From: Mermis nigrescens
Lineage: Eukaryota > Nematoda > Enoplea > Mermithida > Mermithidae
NCBI GenBank assembly: GCA_036768485.1
Contig: JAVLUZ010000713.1
Location: forward strand, 1-64,000
Length of the DNA: 64,000 nt
Reading direction: 5' to 3'
The notes under the pieces: generated by a model
Told to the model about the DNA's origin: nothing
Database searches by the model: none
Seen by the model: the letters and a program-made list of their open reading frames with translations, nothing else
Program-made: the position numbers and the translations under genes
In this document: piece after piece, positions 11,534-24,000 of the stretch
Layout: each line of letters begins with the position of its first letter
Numbering within the stretch: the first letter of the stretch is position 1

Positions 11534-11762
11534 CAAATCTAAGCGTGGGGGTATGCACTTCTCGTGAATTCAAAATACCCCCAAAGAATTCAATTTTTCA
11601 AAACATTTTTTCCGCAATTTTTTGATGCCTATGGATAGTGCTCGATGAGAAACGTTGAAAAATGGTGTTTTTCGCAATACCACCATTTTTAAGGCCATTT
11701 TTGATCTTTAAAAATCTTTCACACCCTCTCCCCCACCCAGAATTTTGGTGCCGCCACCTATG
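11534..11762 (+). mobile_element. hM1 MITE with exact TSD
   Basis: Flanked by CTCATCAC at 11526-11533 and 11763-11770 (8 of 8). The left end has drifted to CAAATCTAAGCGTGGG; the right end is CCACCTATG. The core is intact. Confidence 0.88.
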
Positions 11763-11882
11763 CTCATCACACGTTATCATTGGATCTTGTTTGTAGAAAA
11801 CGTGTTTCTAAATGTGTCAATTAACAAGTGGAAAAATCCGCAACCTTAAGTACGGGTCACACATAGGCGTGGGGGTCTGGAC

Positions 11883-12714
11883 CATAGGTTGGCGGCGGCA
11901 CCAGGGGCGGATTCAAGAGGGCGACCGCCCCCCCATTGTCCGCGACCATAATTTCTCAAATTTTTCTGGCGCTACGCGCCGGATATCTATTCATGACATT
12001 TATTTACTTTCTCGGCGAGCTGGAAGCCATTTTCGGATCATGTAGGTTTCAAAACAATTTTAACAGCAGAAACAGCTATTTTGATATAGTTTTCTTCTAT
12101 TTTCAAATAAAACTTTCGATGTTTCGCATCAAGTGCTATAAATACAGGAAATCGAGCAGTAAATCATGCTTCTAGACGTGTATCCGCCTTAATTTCACAA
12201 ATTTCCCGGCGCTTCGTGACAGACTTTTGTTAAAGTCAAAAAAACGTAATGATTTTTTCGCAGAAAATTGTCGAACATTTTAAAATTTTAAGAAAAAATA
12301 TTGCGTCAAAAGTGATTTTATGCAAGAGTATACAATGTAAAACACCGAAAAAACGCCATTTCGAGCGTTACGGGCGAATTTTCGGACCTATTTTTCACTG
12401 TTTTTCGAGAAGTTGGGATACCGCCCCCCTTAGGAAAATCCTAGATCCGCCACTGGGCGGCACGAAAATTCTAAGGGGGAGTGGAAAGATTTTTTCAAAG
12501 GTCATAAAATGGCTTTCAAAATTGTGATATGGCGATAAAAACACTATTTTTCAATGTTTCTCATCGAGCGCTATCCATTGGCATAAAAAAATTGCGAAAA
12601 AAACGAAAAAAATTTCAAAAATTGAATTCTTAGGGGGTATTTTGAGTTTCTGGGGGTGGTATTTTAATAATTTCTAGGGGGTGCAAACCCCCAAATCCCC
12701 CACGCCCAGGTAGG
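11883..12714 (-). mobile_element. hM1 MITE split by an hM2 element
   Basis: Outer flanks are GTCTGGAC at 11875-11882 and 12715-12722 (8 of 8). The copy begins CATAGGTTGGCGGCGGCAC, is broken by hM2 at 11902, and resumes at 12456 with GGCGGCACGAAAATTC, running through the core to CCCACGCCCAGGTA. Confidence 0.88.
11902..12455. mobile_element. hM2-like long element (554 bp) inside hM1
   Basis: Ends CAGGGGCGGATT and GATCCGCCACTG. Exact 8-bp TSD GGCGGCAC at 11894-11901 and 12456-12463. This long subfamily shares hM2 ends but has a different interior with GGCGCTACGCGCC at about 11970 and GGCGCTTCGTG at about 12210. The copy at 23303-23837 is its sibling. Confidence 0.88.
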
Positions 12715-12729
12715 GTCTGGACCAGTCAA

Positions 12730-12991
12730 GCAAAGCGGGGTTTGAGTGTATACACACCCCAGCGTGAAAAAATGGAAAATTTTATAGGGAAAATGATAGG
12801 CCAAAAACGGATGAAAATTAAAAATTATCTTCAAAAGTGCTTTAAATTAACCAAAAACTGTATAATAAGTTTAACGCTATTTTCGTGCTTATATAGGCTT
12901 TTTGATGTCATTTTGGACCAGAAAAACTCAAGCTCTGATCCCCGAGACCGACTGAAACCCTCCCCCAGATTAAGCATGCTGTGCATCTATG
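12730..12991. mobile_element. R8 dispersed repeat with a single GACCG unit
   Basis: Blocks AAAACGGATGAAAATTAAAAA, CCAAAAACTGTATAATAA and TTTTTGATGTCATT match 20170-20330 and 35950-36110. Near the right end there is one unit like GAGACCGACTGAAACCCTCCC, then CATGCTGTGCATCTATGG. Compare the expanded copy at 20125-20775. Confidence 0.65.
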
Positions 12992-13484
12992 GTTTGGAAC
13001 CGCCTGAGAATCGAGACCCAAAGAATCAAAGTTTCTGGCGATTTCGCCCCAGAATTTGGTTGCTGCGCAAATACATGAATGGTAGGCACGTGCTCTTGCC
13101 CCCGGACGAAGAAATAAGGCGCTGGCCATCGAATATTAATATTTCACAATTTTTTAGGGCATTTCGCGCCAGATTATGCTTATTCATTGCATCTATCAAC
13201 TTTCTTGATGGCCGGAAAGTCAAAATTTTGTAATTTATTTCAGTTCAACATATTTCTGCAAATTTTTAGCACAAATACGGGAAATGGTGAAGTTGGCTAA
13301 ACTCAATTAATTTTCCGGCGAACCATACCAAGTGAAATCTGAGCATATTTTGCATAAATTTTTGAAATTTTTTCCAGTCTTGCACTAGGAACCATTTCTA
13401 ATATAAATAGCAAAACAAAAACTCAATTCCGGACGTGAATACGCAGCTGATGCTTGAATCTTCTATTTTCGAAAAAGCTAGGGA

Positions 13485-13864
13485 ACCACATGCACAAGGT
13501 CAGGTTCAGCAGGGTGCTGAAGAAATTCCAGAAATCCAAAACAGTAAATTTGACGGTCACGATTTTTTGCTGTTTTAATGATCAAAGTGGTCGAAATAGC
13601 CTATAAAATGTTTTTTCATGGTAATATCGTATTTTAAAAAGATTTTTGGTCCATTATGACTGCATTATATCACTTTTAACACTAAAAAATGCAGAAATTT
13701 ATCATTTCTGGGCGCTTTTCGAGTAAAAACTGCTCAAAAGTACTAATTAGGCGCGATGACGTGTTTACTGCTTCTGACCCGGAAAATAGTGCGAAAAACG
13801 TTCTATCAGCTCAAAATCGCCGGACGGTACCTTTCCGGCTGACCCTTCAGAGGAGGGGTGTAAT
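13485..13864. mobile_element. Degenerate hM5-like copy
   Basis: Starts near GCACAAGGTCAGG and shares AAAACAGTAAATTT, CACGATTTTTTGCTGTTTTAATGATCAAA and a GCCGGACGGTACC block with the complete hM5 at 33600-34019. Its right end is cut near the next hM1. Confidence 0.65.
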
Positions 13865-13867
13865 AAC

Positions 13868-14122
13868 CATAGGTAGGCGTCACCAAAGTTCCGGGGGTGC
13901 AAGATTTTTATCAAAGGTCAAAAAATGGCTTTAAAAGTGAGGGTATGGCTCAACGTTTCTCATCGAGCACTATCTATCCATTGGCATCAAAAAATTACGG
14001 AAAAAACGAAAAATATTTTCAAAAATTGAAAACTGGGGTTGGGGGTATTTTGATTTCTGGGGGGGTGTTTTGGTTTCTCGAAGGGAGGGATGCATACCCC
14101 CAAACCCCCACGTCCAGGTATA
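13868..14122 (-). mobile_element. hM1 MITE
   Basis: Flanks GTAATAAC (13860-13867) and GTAATAAA (14123-14130), 7 of 8. Ends CATAGGTAGGC and CGTCCAGGTATA; standard core. Confidence 0.86.
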
Positions 14123-14392
14123 GTAATAAACCCCTATATGGATGTATGTACCACCCCTTCACGGGGATGCTGAATCCGCCACGGAACGCAAACGAGTGTT
14201 TTGGAATGGAAAAATACGCTTCAACATTCAACCCAGCTTTGCAAAATTGCTAAATAAGCTTCGTATTAAGCCGCAAAGCAAGCGAACAGACAGATGCCGT
14301 AAAATTTACTGATCAAAACAGTTTAAAACGCGAAACAATTTACATTACCGGCAAAATATTGCGGTTTAAACGGTATGTATCAGTTTTTAGTC

Positions 14393-15087
14393 TTAGCGGA
14401 TTCGGACGGTTGCGTCGGCGGCGGCGGCATTGTCCCACTTGGACCTGCGTCTTTTCAAATCGTCGCCGCCGGCGTTGTTGGCCTGCTGAGCGGCCGCCGC
14501 CGACGAATCCTTGGCGGCAGCCGTTGCCGTCGGCTTCTCCTTCTCCAACTTGTCCATCATGGCGCGTTGCGCCTTGGCGATTTCGTCGTAATAGTCCGTC
14601 GGCTTAAAACCGTGCGGGTCGGAGAGCGACGGCGGGAAATTCGAACCCAGCTCGTCCAGGCCCAAATGCTCGACCAATTTTTCGTACATGCTCGGGTTGC
14701 GGAAATCCTTCAATTGCTGAATTTTGGCGTTGAAGTCGTAGCCGGTTTTGATTTTTTTGTAAAAATGCTCGACGAACTCTTCGTGCAGTTCGGCGCTACA
14801 TTTTTCGCGCGGTTCGGCGGGCAATTCGATTGGTCGGTCAAAGACGAATGGCGACTCGCCGCCGCCGCCGCCGCCGTTGCCTTTTTCCAAGCATTTGTCC
14901 AATAGCGCGTACGCGTCCAAATCGTCCGCCGCGCCGCCCGTACTGGGCGTATTTTCCGACGTTTTAGCGCCGCCGCCGCCGACGCTGCTACCGTCGTCGG
15001 CCGATTCGTCGCCGTCCGATCCGGCGACGACGACGGACGCATCGGCGTCGGCGACTTTGACGCCGGCGTCCGCAACGGCGATCGCGT
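14393..15087 (-). CDS. SAP30BP: SAP30BP exon 3 (HCNGP domain and C-terminus)
   Basis: Starts after the pyrimidine-rich acceptor CACTTTTTTGGTCACTTCAG at 15088 and ends with TAA at 14395-14393. It is unusually GC-rich for the window, with GCC/CGG trinucleotide runs encoding Ala, Gly and Asp/Ser linkers. The open frame continues upstream to 15175, but that part is intron read-through. Confidence 0.9.
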
Positions 15088-18000
15088 CTGAAGTGACCAA
15101 AAAAGTGAGCGACTCGAGGCTAAATTGCAGAACACGGGTTTTCCACCGGAAACGAGGCGGATTTAACGGGGGCAACCAGTGTGTGAAATTTTAATGTGCT
15201 TTTTTTGGGCCCAAGCATGGTGGACACCATACGTGGGCAGCAAGAAAATTCTGGGGGGGGGGGTGCAAGATTTTTGAAGGTCAAAAAATGACCATAAAAA
15301 TGGTGTTATGGCGATAAAAACACCATTTTTCGACGTTTCTCATCAAGCACTATCCATTGGCATCAAAAATTGCGAAAAAACGAAAAAAAAATTTCAAAAA
15401 TTGAATTCTGGGGGGGTATTTTGATTTCTGGGGGGGGGTATTTTGGTTTCTAGGGGGTGCAAACCCCCAAACCCCGCCCACGCCCAGGTGTGGTGGGCAA
15501 CATACATAATCATAAGGGGAGTTGGCTCCTCATCCCATATAATTTTCAACCCCGCTGAAAATTTCCCCCCCTTAAAATTCACGATTTTTCGAAAATTTCC
15601 AAAATTTTCCCGAAAATTCGTAGAAAAGGTGCTTTTTCGAAGCGTTTCAGTTATCTATTTGCTCAAAAGTATCAAATTTTCGGCGCTTCGCGACATAGTA
15701 CTGATTTTTGACTACATTTTGTTCAATTTGTTCGACTTTTTTCTGATTTTTCCAAAATTTTTCTTAAGGTTCTCATATTCTAGAAAGATAAGCATCGTCA
15801 AAAACGTCGAAATACCACGTTTTCGACGCGTACCCTAGCATTTTTGGGCAAAATGGGAAGCACTTCGAAATTTAATCCCATCCCTCAGAATTCCCATAGT
15901 GTGCATGTCCGGTGAATGCGCGTCGAAAACATCTTTTTACGGCATTTCTGACGATGCAATACCTTTCTATAGCATACAAACATAAAAAAGTTCGAAAAAA
16001 CAAAAAAAAATTTGATTAAATCGAGAGCACATTTTCAACGAATTTTTTCAAAACCTATGGAAAAATCTCGAATCCTCCAGCGTGAGGTGTTGAAAAATGT
16101 TATGGGCGGGCCAAACCCCCCGTAAGATCATGTACGCCGGCCATATCCTCCCAATCACACGTGGGCGTGGGGAAGGGGGGAGTTTGGGGGTATGCACCAT
16201 ACGTGGGCAGCAAGAAAATTCTGGGGGGGGGGTGCAAGATTTTTTTGAAGGTCAAAAAATGGCCTTAAAAATGGTGGTAGGGCGATAAAAACACCATTTT
16301 TCGACGTTTCTCATCAAGCACTATCCATTGGCATCAAAAAATTGCGAAAAAACCGAAAAAAATTTTCAAAGATTGAATTCTGGGGGGTATTTTGATTTCT
16401 GGGGGGTATTTCGGTTTCTGGGGGGTGCATACCCTCCCCCAAACCCCCCACGCCCAGGTGTGGTATGCACCCCCAGAAGGACGACTACTCCCCCAGAAAC
16501 CACCAAAATATCCAACCTAGCATTCAGATTTGGATTTTTTTTCCAATTTGAAATGCCAATGGATAGTGCTCGATGAGACACGTTGAAAAATGGTGTTTTT
16601 TCGCCATACCAACCACCATTTTTTGACCTTTGAAAAATTGAACCCCCGCCAAAATTTCGGTGCTGGCCCACCTATGCTCCCTATTTGCATAAAAATAGTT
16701 GGCGAGATAAAGGATGGATATGTGCTTTGCAATCGTTTTCGTAAACATAATGCAAATTTTTAATCAATTGTAACGTAATTCAGGCAGTGGCGGAACCAGA
16801 ATTTCTGACAGGGATGGACGAAACCCCAAATTTTCCTAATAGTGTCCGAAATTGCCCGAAATCTTCGTCCATTATGCTTAAAGCAGTCGGGTTTTTGCCG
16901 TCTACCGATAGACAGAACCATGAGCGATACAACGAAATCGTTGACAATTTTCAAAAAAGTTACATACAAAAAAATTCGCGAAATCAGTGAGAAAATTGGC
17001 ACAAAGCGGATAAAAAAATCGTCGAGAAATCTGTAGGAACTAAAAAATCCTTGGTTAGGACATCAACTACTCCCCTGACGTAAAAATAATGCTTTTAGAG
17101 CGCCATCAAAGCCAGTAAGTGTCATTAATGAGATTTACAAATTTTTAAAAAATTTGGAAAATCATGATAAAAAATGGTTAAAATCATAAGAAATACAATA
17201 TATTTTGTGTCCGATTATTCTTTAACGGGGGGGGCGCTGCCTAACTCCGCCCTTGAACATAAGACACTTTAATATAAAGCAGAGAATGCGGTAGGTAGGC
17301 AACTTTCAGAAATTCATAAGAAAGAGTATGCATCACACCTGGGCGTGGGTGAGTGGTTTGGGGGGTATGCACCCACCAGAAACCAAAATACCCCACCCAG
17401 AGTTCAAATTTTGAAAATTTTTTCCGTTTTTTCGCAATTTTTTAGATGCAAATGGATAGTGCTTGATGAGAAACGTCGGAAAATGGTGTTTTTATCGCCA
17501 TACCACCATTTTAAGGCCATTTTTTGACCTTCAAAAAATCTTGCATCCCCCAGAATTTTCTTGCTGCCCACGTATGGTATGCATGCAAAGCTGTGATTCT
17601 TCGAAAAACATGTAGGCGAAAAGGCCTTAAAAAAACATTTTTTTATGAATTTGGGACTAAAGCTGATCGAGTTACATAGGGAAGAATATACTACAGTTAC
17701 GAAGACAACCATTAAACAAGATCGTTCGGAGGAATACAGTGTGAAGGAGATAACGAGCGAGACTCGAATTAAATTAAAATATAGCGATAATTTCACAGCA
17801 CTTGATGCCATACGTTGCTCGATAAGGTATCAAAATTTGACAATAAATGGCAAAATTAAGTACTCATTTACCCCTCCCCTTCCAAGAGGCTCGGTTTCCC
17901 ACCATATCTGGGCGTGAGGGGTTTGGGAGAATGCACCCCTAGAAATCAAAATACCCCCCCCCCTCAGAAACCATAATACTCCACAAGAATTCAATTTTTG

Positions 18001-21000
18001 AGTTTTTCTTGTTTTACCGCAATTTTTTGATGCCAATGGCTAGTGCTCGATGAGAAACGTTGAAAAACCATGTTTTTCCGCCATACCGCCATTTTTAAGG
18101 CCATTTTTTGACCTTTGAAAACATCTCGCACCCCCACCCGAGAGCTTTGGTGCCGTCCACCTACGTTTACCACCCTCCCGAAACTTTTGACCGTGAACGC
18201 GTCTGCTTAAAATATCACAATGTTACACAACCAAGTACAATATTTCTATAAAATAACAAAAAACCGGTCCACAATTAATGCTCGTTGGATTGAAAAGCCA
18301 AAATAAATCTCTGCGATATCCAATGGCTTCCAAGATTATTGGAGTCGCACAGTTAACAAGTTTAAATTCGTGAACATGGAAGAGGTGCTGTAGGAAACGG
18401 AGCTGTTTTAAAGAAAACAGCTCAACCTCATAACTTTCAGTGATGAGAGCGTAATGCCTCTTAGTATTCGAGGGGGAAAATTTTTTTCTAGAATTTTCAG
18501 GAGCTCGAAAATGCCTCTATTATTTCCTATGCAAATGAATGCGAAATGGCCATAAATTTTCTTTGTTTACACCCAAGCAAAGCGTCACAAATTGTACAAT
18601 TGCGCATAATTGCATGAAGATATGTAGTGTTCAGCAGAAGCGGATTTAGGGGGGTAGCACGGCAGGGGGGCCGCCGACCCCATGGGCCCAAAATAGAGCG
18701 CAGAATTAAGAATTTTTGAGCGATTTTCGGGTTAAAATGGCTCATTTTTCCGCCCAAGTCAGGGTTCCTCCCCTCCTTAGGGGTACCGCCCCCTCCCCCT
18801 TAGATAAATCCTGGATCCGCCACTGGTGTTCAGTACATAAAGATTTATCCTCGCTATTATTAACATTGATATTGTGTACAGAATGGGTCGAAAAAACGAA
18901 TCGCACATTGGACCATTATAAGTTTTTAAATATCTTGTTTAGATTAAACGCGGTTGAGCTTATCATCGCTGTAAAAATCCAGTAAAGTTTCACTCACTCT
19001 GGTTTGGCTGTCATTGGTTTACACAAAATTTAGTAGAAGTCGTTTTTTCCATGATTTTGCAAACTCGGTGCATGAAATAAGCTATTTTAACAGCATTATA
19101 ACATTTCAGCGAAAAGAGATAATTCAACGCATTATGCTTTATATGATATTGAAAATCTGTATTTATTACTCCGTTTATTTTTAATTCGATTAGTTAAGCC
19201 TATGTGAAGTGAATGCACTTTTCCTACGGGTTAACGCCAGTGTTTATTTTTGCACAAGGTCCGTTTGTACATGTACAAAGATGGTTCCCAAAAGTCTTTG
19301 TACATTTTCTACCAGCGAATTTTTGTCCTATAATACGGTTCAGTAGCGGTTTTAGTGTGGTATAAGAGAGTTTTTCGACCTTTGGCAGTGTATTTTAAGT
19401 AATTTCTGGGTTTCCCACGGTAGAAATTACTGAAAGTTATCTCGAAACGGCGAAACATTTCAGATATTTCCGTTCTAAATGCACATTCTGCCATTATAAA
19501 GATATATAGGACAGACAATTACTCATTTTGGCGCCAAGCGCCGAAAATTTTTGGGAACTTTACACTTTCTTACAGGTTTTGTCTTTCCGAAAATTCTTGC
19601 ACGTGTGCAAAGACTAACCCGAAAAGTCTTTGTACATCGGGATAAATCTTTCACAATACAAAAAACCCTGATAACAGTACCTATTCATAACCAGGGACGG
19701 ATTTAGGGGGAGGGGGGGTGGTGGGGGTGGCGACCGCCCCCCCTCATTAGCCGAAAAATAGTGCGCAAAACTAAGGATTTTTGAGCGATTGTTAGCGATT
19801 TTCGGGTTAAAACGGCTAACTTTTCCACCCAAGTCAGGGTTCCGCCCCCTTAGAGGTACCGCTCCCCCCTCAGGAAAATCCTGGATCCGCCACTGTTCAT
19901 AATCAATGTCATTAATTTGCAAGAACTTGTCAAAAGGCGCAATTTTCGGTTAAAGCATTAATATTTTTCAATAAAACGACGTGCCGTAAAGTAGATCACT
20001 CCAATGATGGCTAAATAAAGCGGCTTTAGAATAAAATAAGTTTAACTCAACTGTTACAGACTGCTGTAAAGTAACAGGGCAACAAATGCAATCAATGTTT
20101 CTGACAGATGCCTTCATGACCAGACATGCACGTGAGAAGGGTTTCAGCGGTCTAGAACCCGCAGAATGGAAAATGGGAATTTTTTTGCGGAAAATGTGGC
20201 AAAATGAAGGCTAAAAATGGATGAAAATTGAAAATTTTCCACAAAAGTGGCCTAAATTGACCAGAAACCGTGTAATAACGTTAATTTTACCTTGTTTCAG
20301 CGCTTAAACCGATTTTTGAAGTCATTGCCCCGAAAAACTCCATTCTAAACCTCCACCTAGACCGGCTAATACCCCCACAGACCGGCTAATCCCCCAACAG
20401 ACCGGCTAATCCCCCCCAACAGACCGGCTAATCCCCCCACATACCGGCTAATCCCCCCAGAGACCAGCTCATCCCCCCCACAGACCGGCTAATCCCCCCA
20501 GAGACTGGCTAATCCCCTCCCACAGACCGGCTAATCCCCCACGGACCGGCTGATCCCCCACAGTCCGGCTAATCCCCCACGCAGACCGGCTAATCCCCCA
20601 CGCAGACCGGCTAATCCCCCCGCAGACCGGCTAATCCCCGCCCACAGACCGGCTAATCCCCCCACAGACCGGCTCCCCCTCACAGACCGGCTAATCCCCC
20701 CGCAGACCGGCTAATCCCCGCCCACATACCAGCTAATCCCCACCCCACAGACCGGCCATGCTGTGCACCTATGTTCAAGGCTCGAAAAAACGACTTCTGC
20801 TAAATTGCGCGCACCTTCTGGACAACGCGATCAGTATAATTAACACTTTAACTCCTTAATGCAGGGATAATAGGCTTTCTATCATATAAAGCGCAATTTA
20901 TTTGCTGTCGTTATAAGAAGTTACGAGGTCTTATATGCGATTCGTTTTTTTGACCCACCCCATCTATGCATTGCACAACACTTTATGTCTGAAAAGCAAT

Positions 21001-24000
21001 GTTCGGTGAATATAGAAATGCCCAAAAAATAAAAAAGCGATAAGACAAAAGTATCGAATGCAAGTTTACACAACAGAATATTGCGAAACCGCTTTTCTTC
21101 AGGCACGTAGCTGGCCGTCCTATTTTGGGGGAACCAACACCAATTTTTGGGAGGACTAAGCCCGAAAAAGGACAAAAATAGCACAAAATAACGTTTAAAA
21201 AGTCCTATTTCTCCGATTTTTCTGAATTTTAGGGGGTCCGAACCATACCTTGGCGTGGGGAGGGGGGGGGTTGGAGGTATGCACTCCCCAAGAAACCAAG
21301 ATACCCCCAAGAAATTAAAATACCCCAAATTTCGATTTTTAAAAATTTTTTTCGTTTTTTCCGCAATTTTTTTAATGCCAATGGATAGTGCTCATGAGGA
21401 ACATTAAAAAATGTTGTTTTTTGCCATACCACCACTTTTAAGGCCATTTCTTTACCTCTGAAAGAATCTTGCAACCCCCCAGAACTTTGTTGCCGCCCAC
21501 CTATGCTCCGAACCCCCCAGCCCCATCCCCTAGAGATACGTGCCTGCTTTTCTTGTCAATTTATGTCAACTTTGTATTGTAAACAACTTTCTAAAAATGG
21601 ACAATAACTTTTGTTTACAACCCGCTTGCCGAAAAAAACGCTGTTTAATATAACCCTTAAGGTCCTTATCCATAAGTGTGAATCATAATTGCCTGCGAAT
21701 TAAAATTGCTAACTTATTGAAATTCTACATTAAAATTTGAAGACGATAATACTCTATTTTCACGAGAACACGACCAGTTTAAATCTAACCGGAAATTTAG
21801 ATAATCATAGCTAATTTCATCACTTTACACTGCAATAGAGTGGTCAGTTAAGGAAAAGCACTAATGAGGCAAAAGAAAGAAAAACAAAAATAAAGTAAAT
21901 AACGGAAAGTGAATCAAAGCATGCAATCAGAAACGTAGATGTAAACCCGTAGATGTAACGAATTATACTGTAGGGAAATAAGCAAGAAAAGCGAAACACT
22001 ATAGCGATAGATTGGAACATACAAAAGCCAAAAATCATATATGTAACAGGGGATGGGTGGATGGGAGTCCCCATCCAAAGTTGGTCGTCCCCAATCACAC
22101 CCATGTCAAAAAATTTTTGACCCCCTATTTTTGGCAAAAACTTGCGCTTTTTGACCATTTTTAGGCGTTTTTCCCAATTTTGGCTAAAACTTGCTTTTCT
22201 TGACCATTTTCAGGCGTTTTTTCCAATTTCCGGTTGAAATTGGAGGTCATTCACTCCTCCCCCTGAAATTGGCGCGGTACTCAAAATTATGAGCCATTAA
22301 ATGTATATTAAACTGCTACAGTCCACTATATTGGGTAACTAATCGAGTTCGTATTGCAATGAAACCCCAATTTCCAGCTACAGGCATGCAAGCAGGAAAA
22401 TAAAACGAACAAATTCTAATAGTGGATAAAACTCGGTACTTCTTCACCATAAGTGGGTAGCATCGAAATTCGGGAGGGTTGCAAGTTTTTTTACGGTCAA
22501 AAAATGGTCTTAAAAGGGGATATTCTGGTTTCTGGGGGAGGAGGGTATTCGGCCTTGTGGGGGTGCATACCCTAACGCCCACACCCGCTTGTATAATTCA
22601 CCATATCCTTTACACACCTGTAGGAGAGTCAAACTCAAAATACCCCTCATTTAACGTACCATTTATCGTACGGTATAAATCCCAAAAGCAGTTTAAATTT
22701 GCCATCAAATCACGCGTTCCACAGCACGATGTTTTCCTCTTTCCCGCTACTAAGATAAAATTCAACATAAAATATATTGGCTAACGAAATCCGTGTCAAA
22801 CGAGAAGACCCAGTTTACACTAAAAATATAAATGTAAAGCGAATAATCGCCTCTAATTTAAAATAAATCGGCGGTTAACCAATTTTAAGCCGCCACGCCC
22901 CGGCTCACGCTTACAACCGAGTGTAAACCGGAAAAACATCGGTCGTTCTTTACACGAAGAACTACAGTAAGCCCGAAGTGTGCGATTCACAAGGTCAATA
23001 TAAAAGATCCCGATGAGCGTCTAACCTTTGGATGGGCGCTTTTCGCTTGAAACGGAAATCTCGGCCGCCGTATCCCCGTCGATTTCATAGGACACCAATG
23101 TTTTCGATTCGACCCGGGGTACCCCGTTTCGACCCGATTTAGCGGACGCGGGCGCCGGCGTAGGGCTGCGACGGGCCCGAACAGGAGCAGGGGAGGGGCT
23201 ACACGTCCGGAAATCGGCAGGACTGCAAGAAAAAATGACATGCCTAGGCACGCGTATACGTGGACAAGACATGCACGCTGCACAGAATAAGAATTCCGGG
23301 GGCAGGGGCGGATTTAAGGGGGCGGTGGGTCCGCCCCCCATTGGCTATATATATTTAACGAGATAAAGGGGCTGCGTGCGAGTGACCATCATTTCTCAGA
23401 TTTTTCCAGCGCTACGCGCCGGATGATACCGATTAATGACATTTATTTACTTTCTTGGCGACCTTAAAGCCATTTCGTGTTCATGTGGGTTTCAAAACAA
23501 TTTTAACAGCAGAAACAGCTATTTTTGCCTCCTAGTTTTCTTCTATTTTCAATTAAAAATTTCGATGTTTCGCATCGAATGCGTAAATACAGGAAATCAA
23601 GCAGTAAATCGTGCTTCTGGACGTCTATCCGCCTTAACTTCACAAATTTTCCGGCGCTTCGCGCCAAATTTTTGTTTAAGTCAAAGAGATTGAATGATTT
23701 TTTCGCACAAAATTGTCTAAAATATAGAAATTTTTAGACAAAATATTGCGTCAAAAGCAAATTTTCGGACCTATTTTTGACTGTCTATGGAAAAGTTTGC
23801 ATACCGCCCTCCCCTAGGAAAATCCTAGATCCGCCAATCTACGAATTTTTCGGAAAATCGCAAATTCTGGAAGAGAAGGGGATGAAACCCTTCACAGGGT
23901 TCATTCTGAAGGATCAAACCTTCATCCCCCTAGATCAAATATGACATGGAATTGAATAATAATCGCCAATAAGATAAAAAATGCTTTTCTTATTGAAATA

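Noticed and set aside
14359..14905. Long plus-strand frames opposite SAP30BP exon 3
   Set aside because: They are antisense shadows of a GC-rich coding exon with low stop frequency.
15088..15175. Upstream extension of the 260-codon frame over SAP30BP exon 3
   Set aside because: It crosses a strong acceptor (CACTTCAG) and has no family similarity, so it is intron read-through.
20355..20757. Regular repeats resembling a CRISPR array
   Set aside because: Units are head-to-tail without unique spacers, in a eukaryotic intron. It is a minisatellite.
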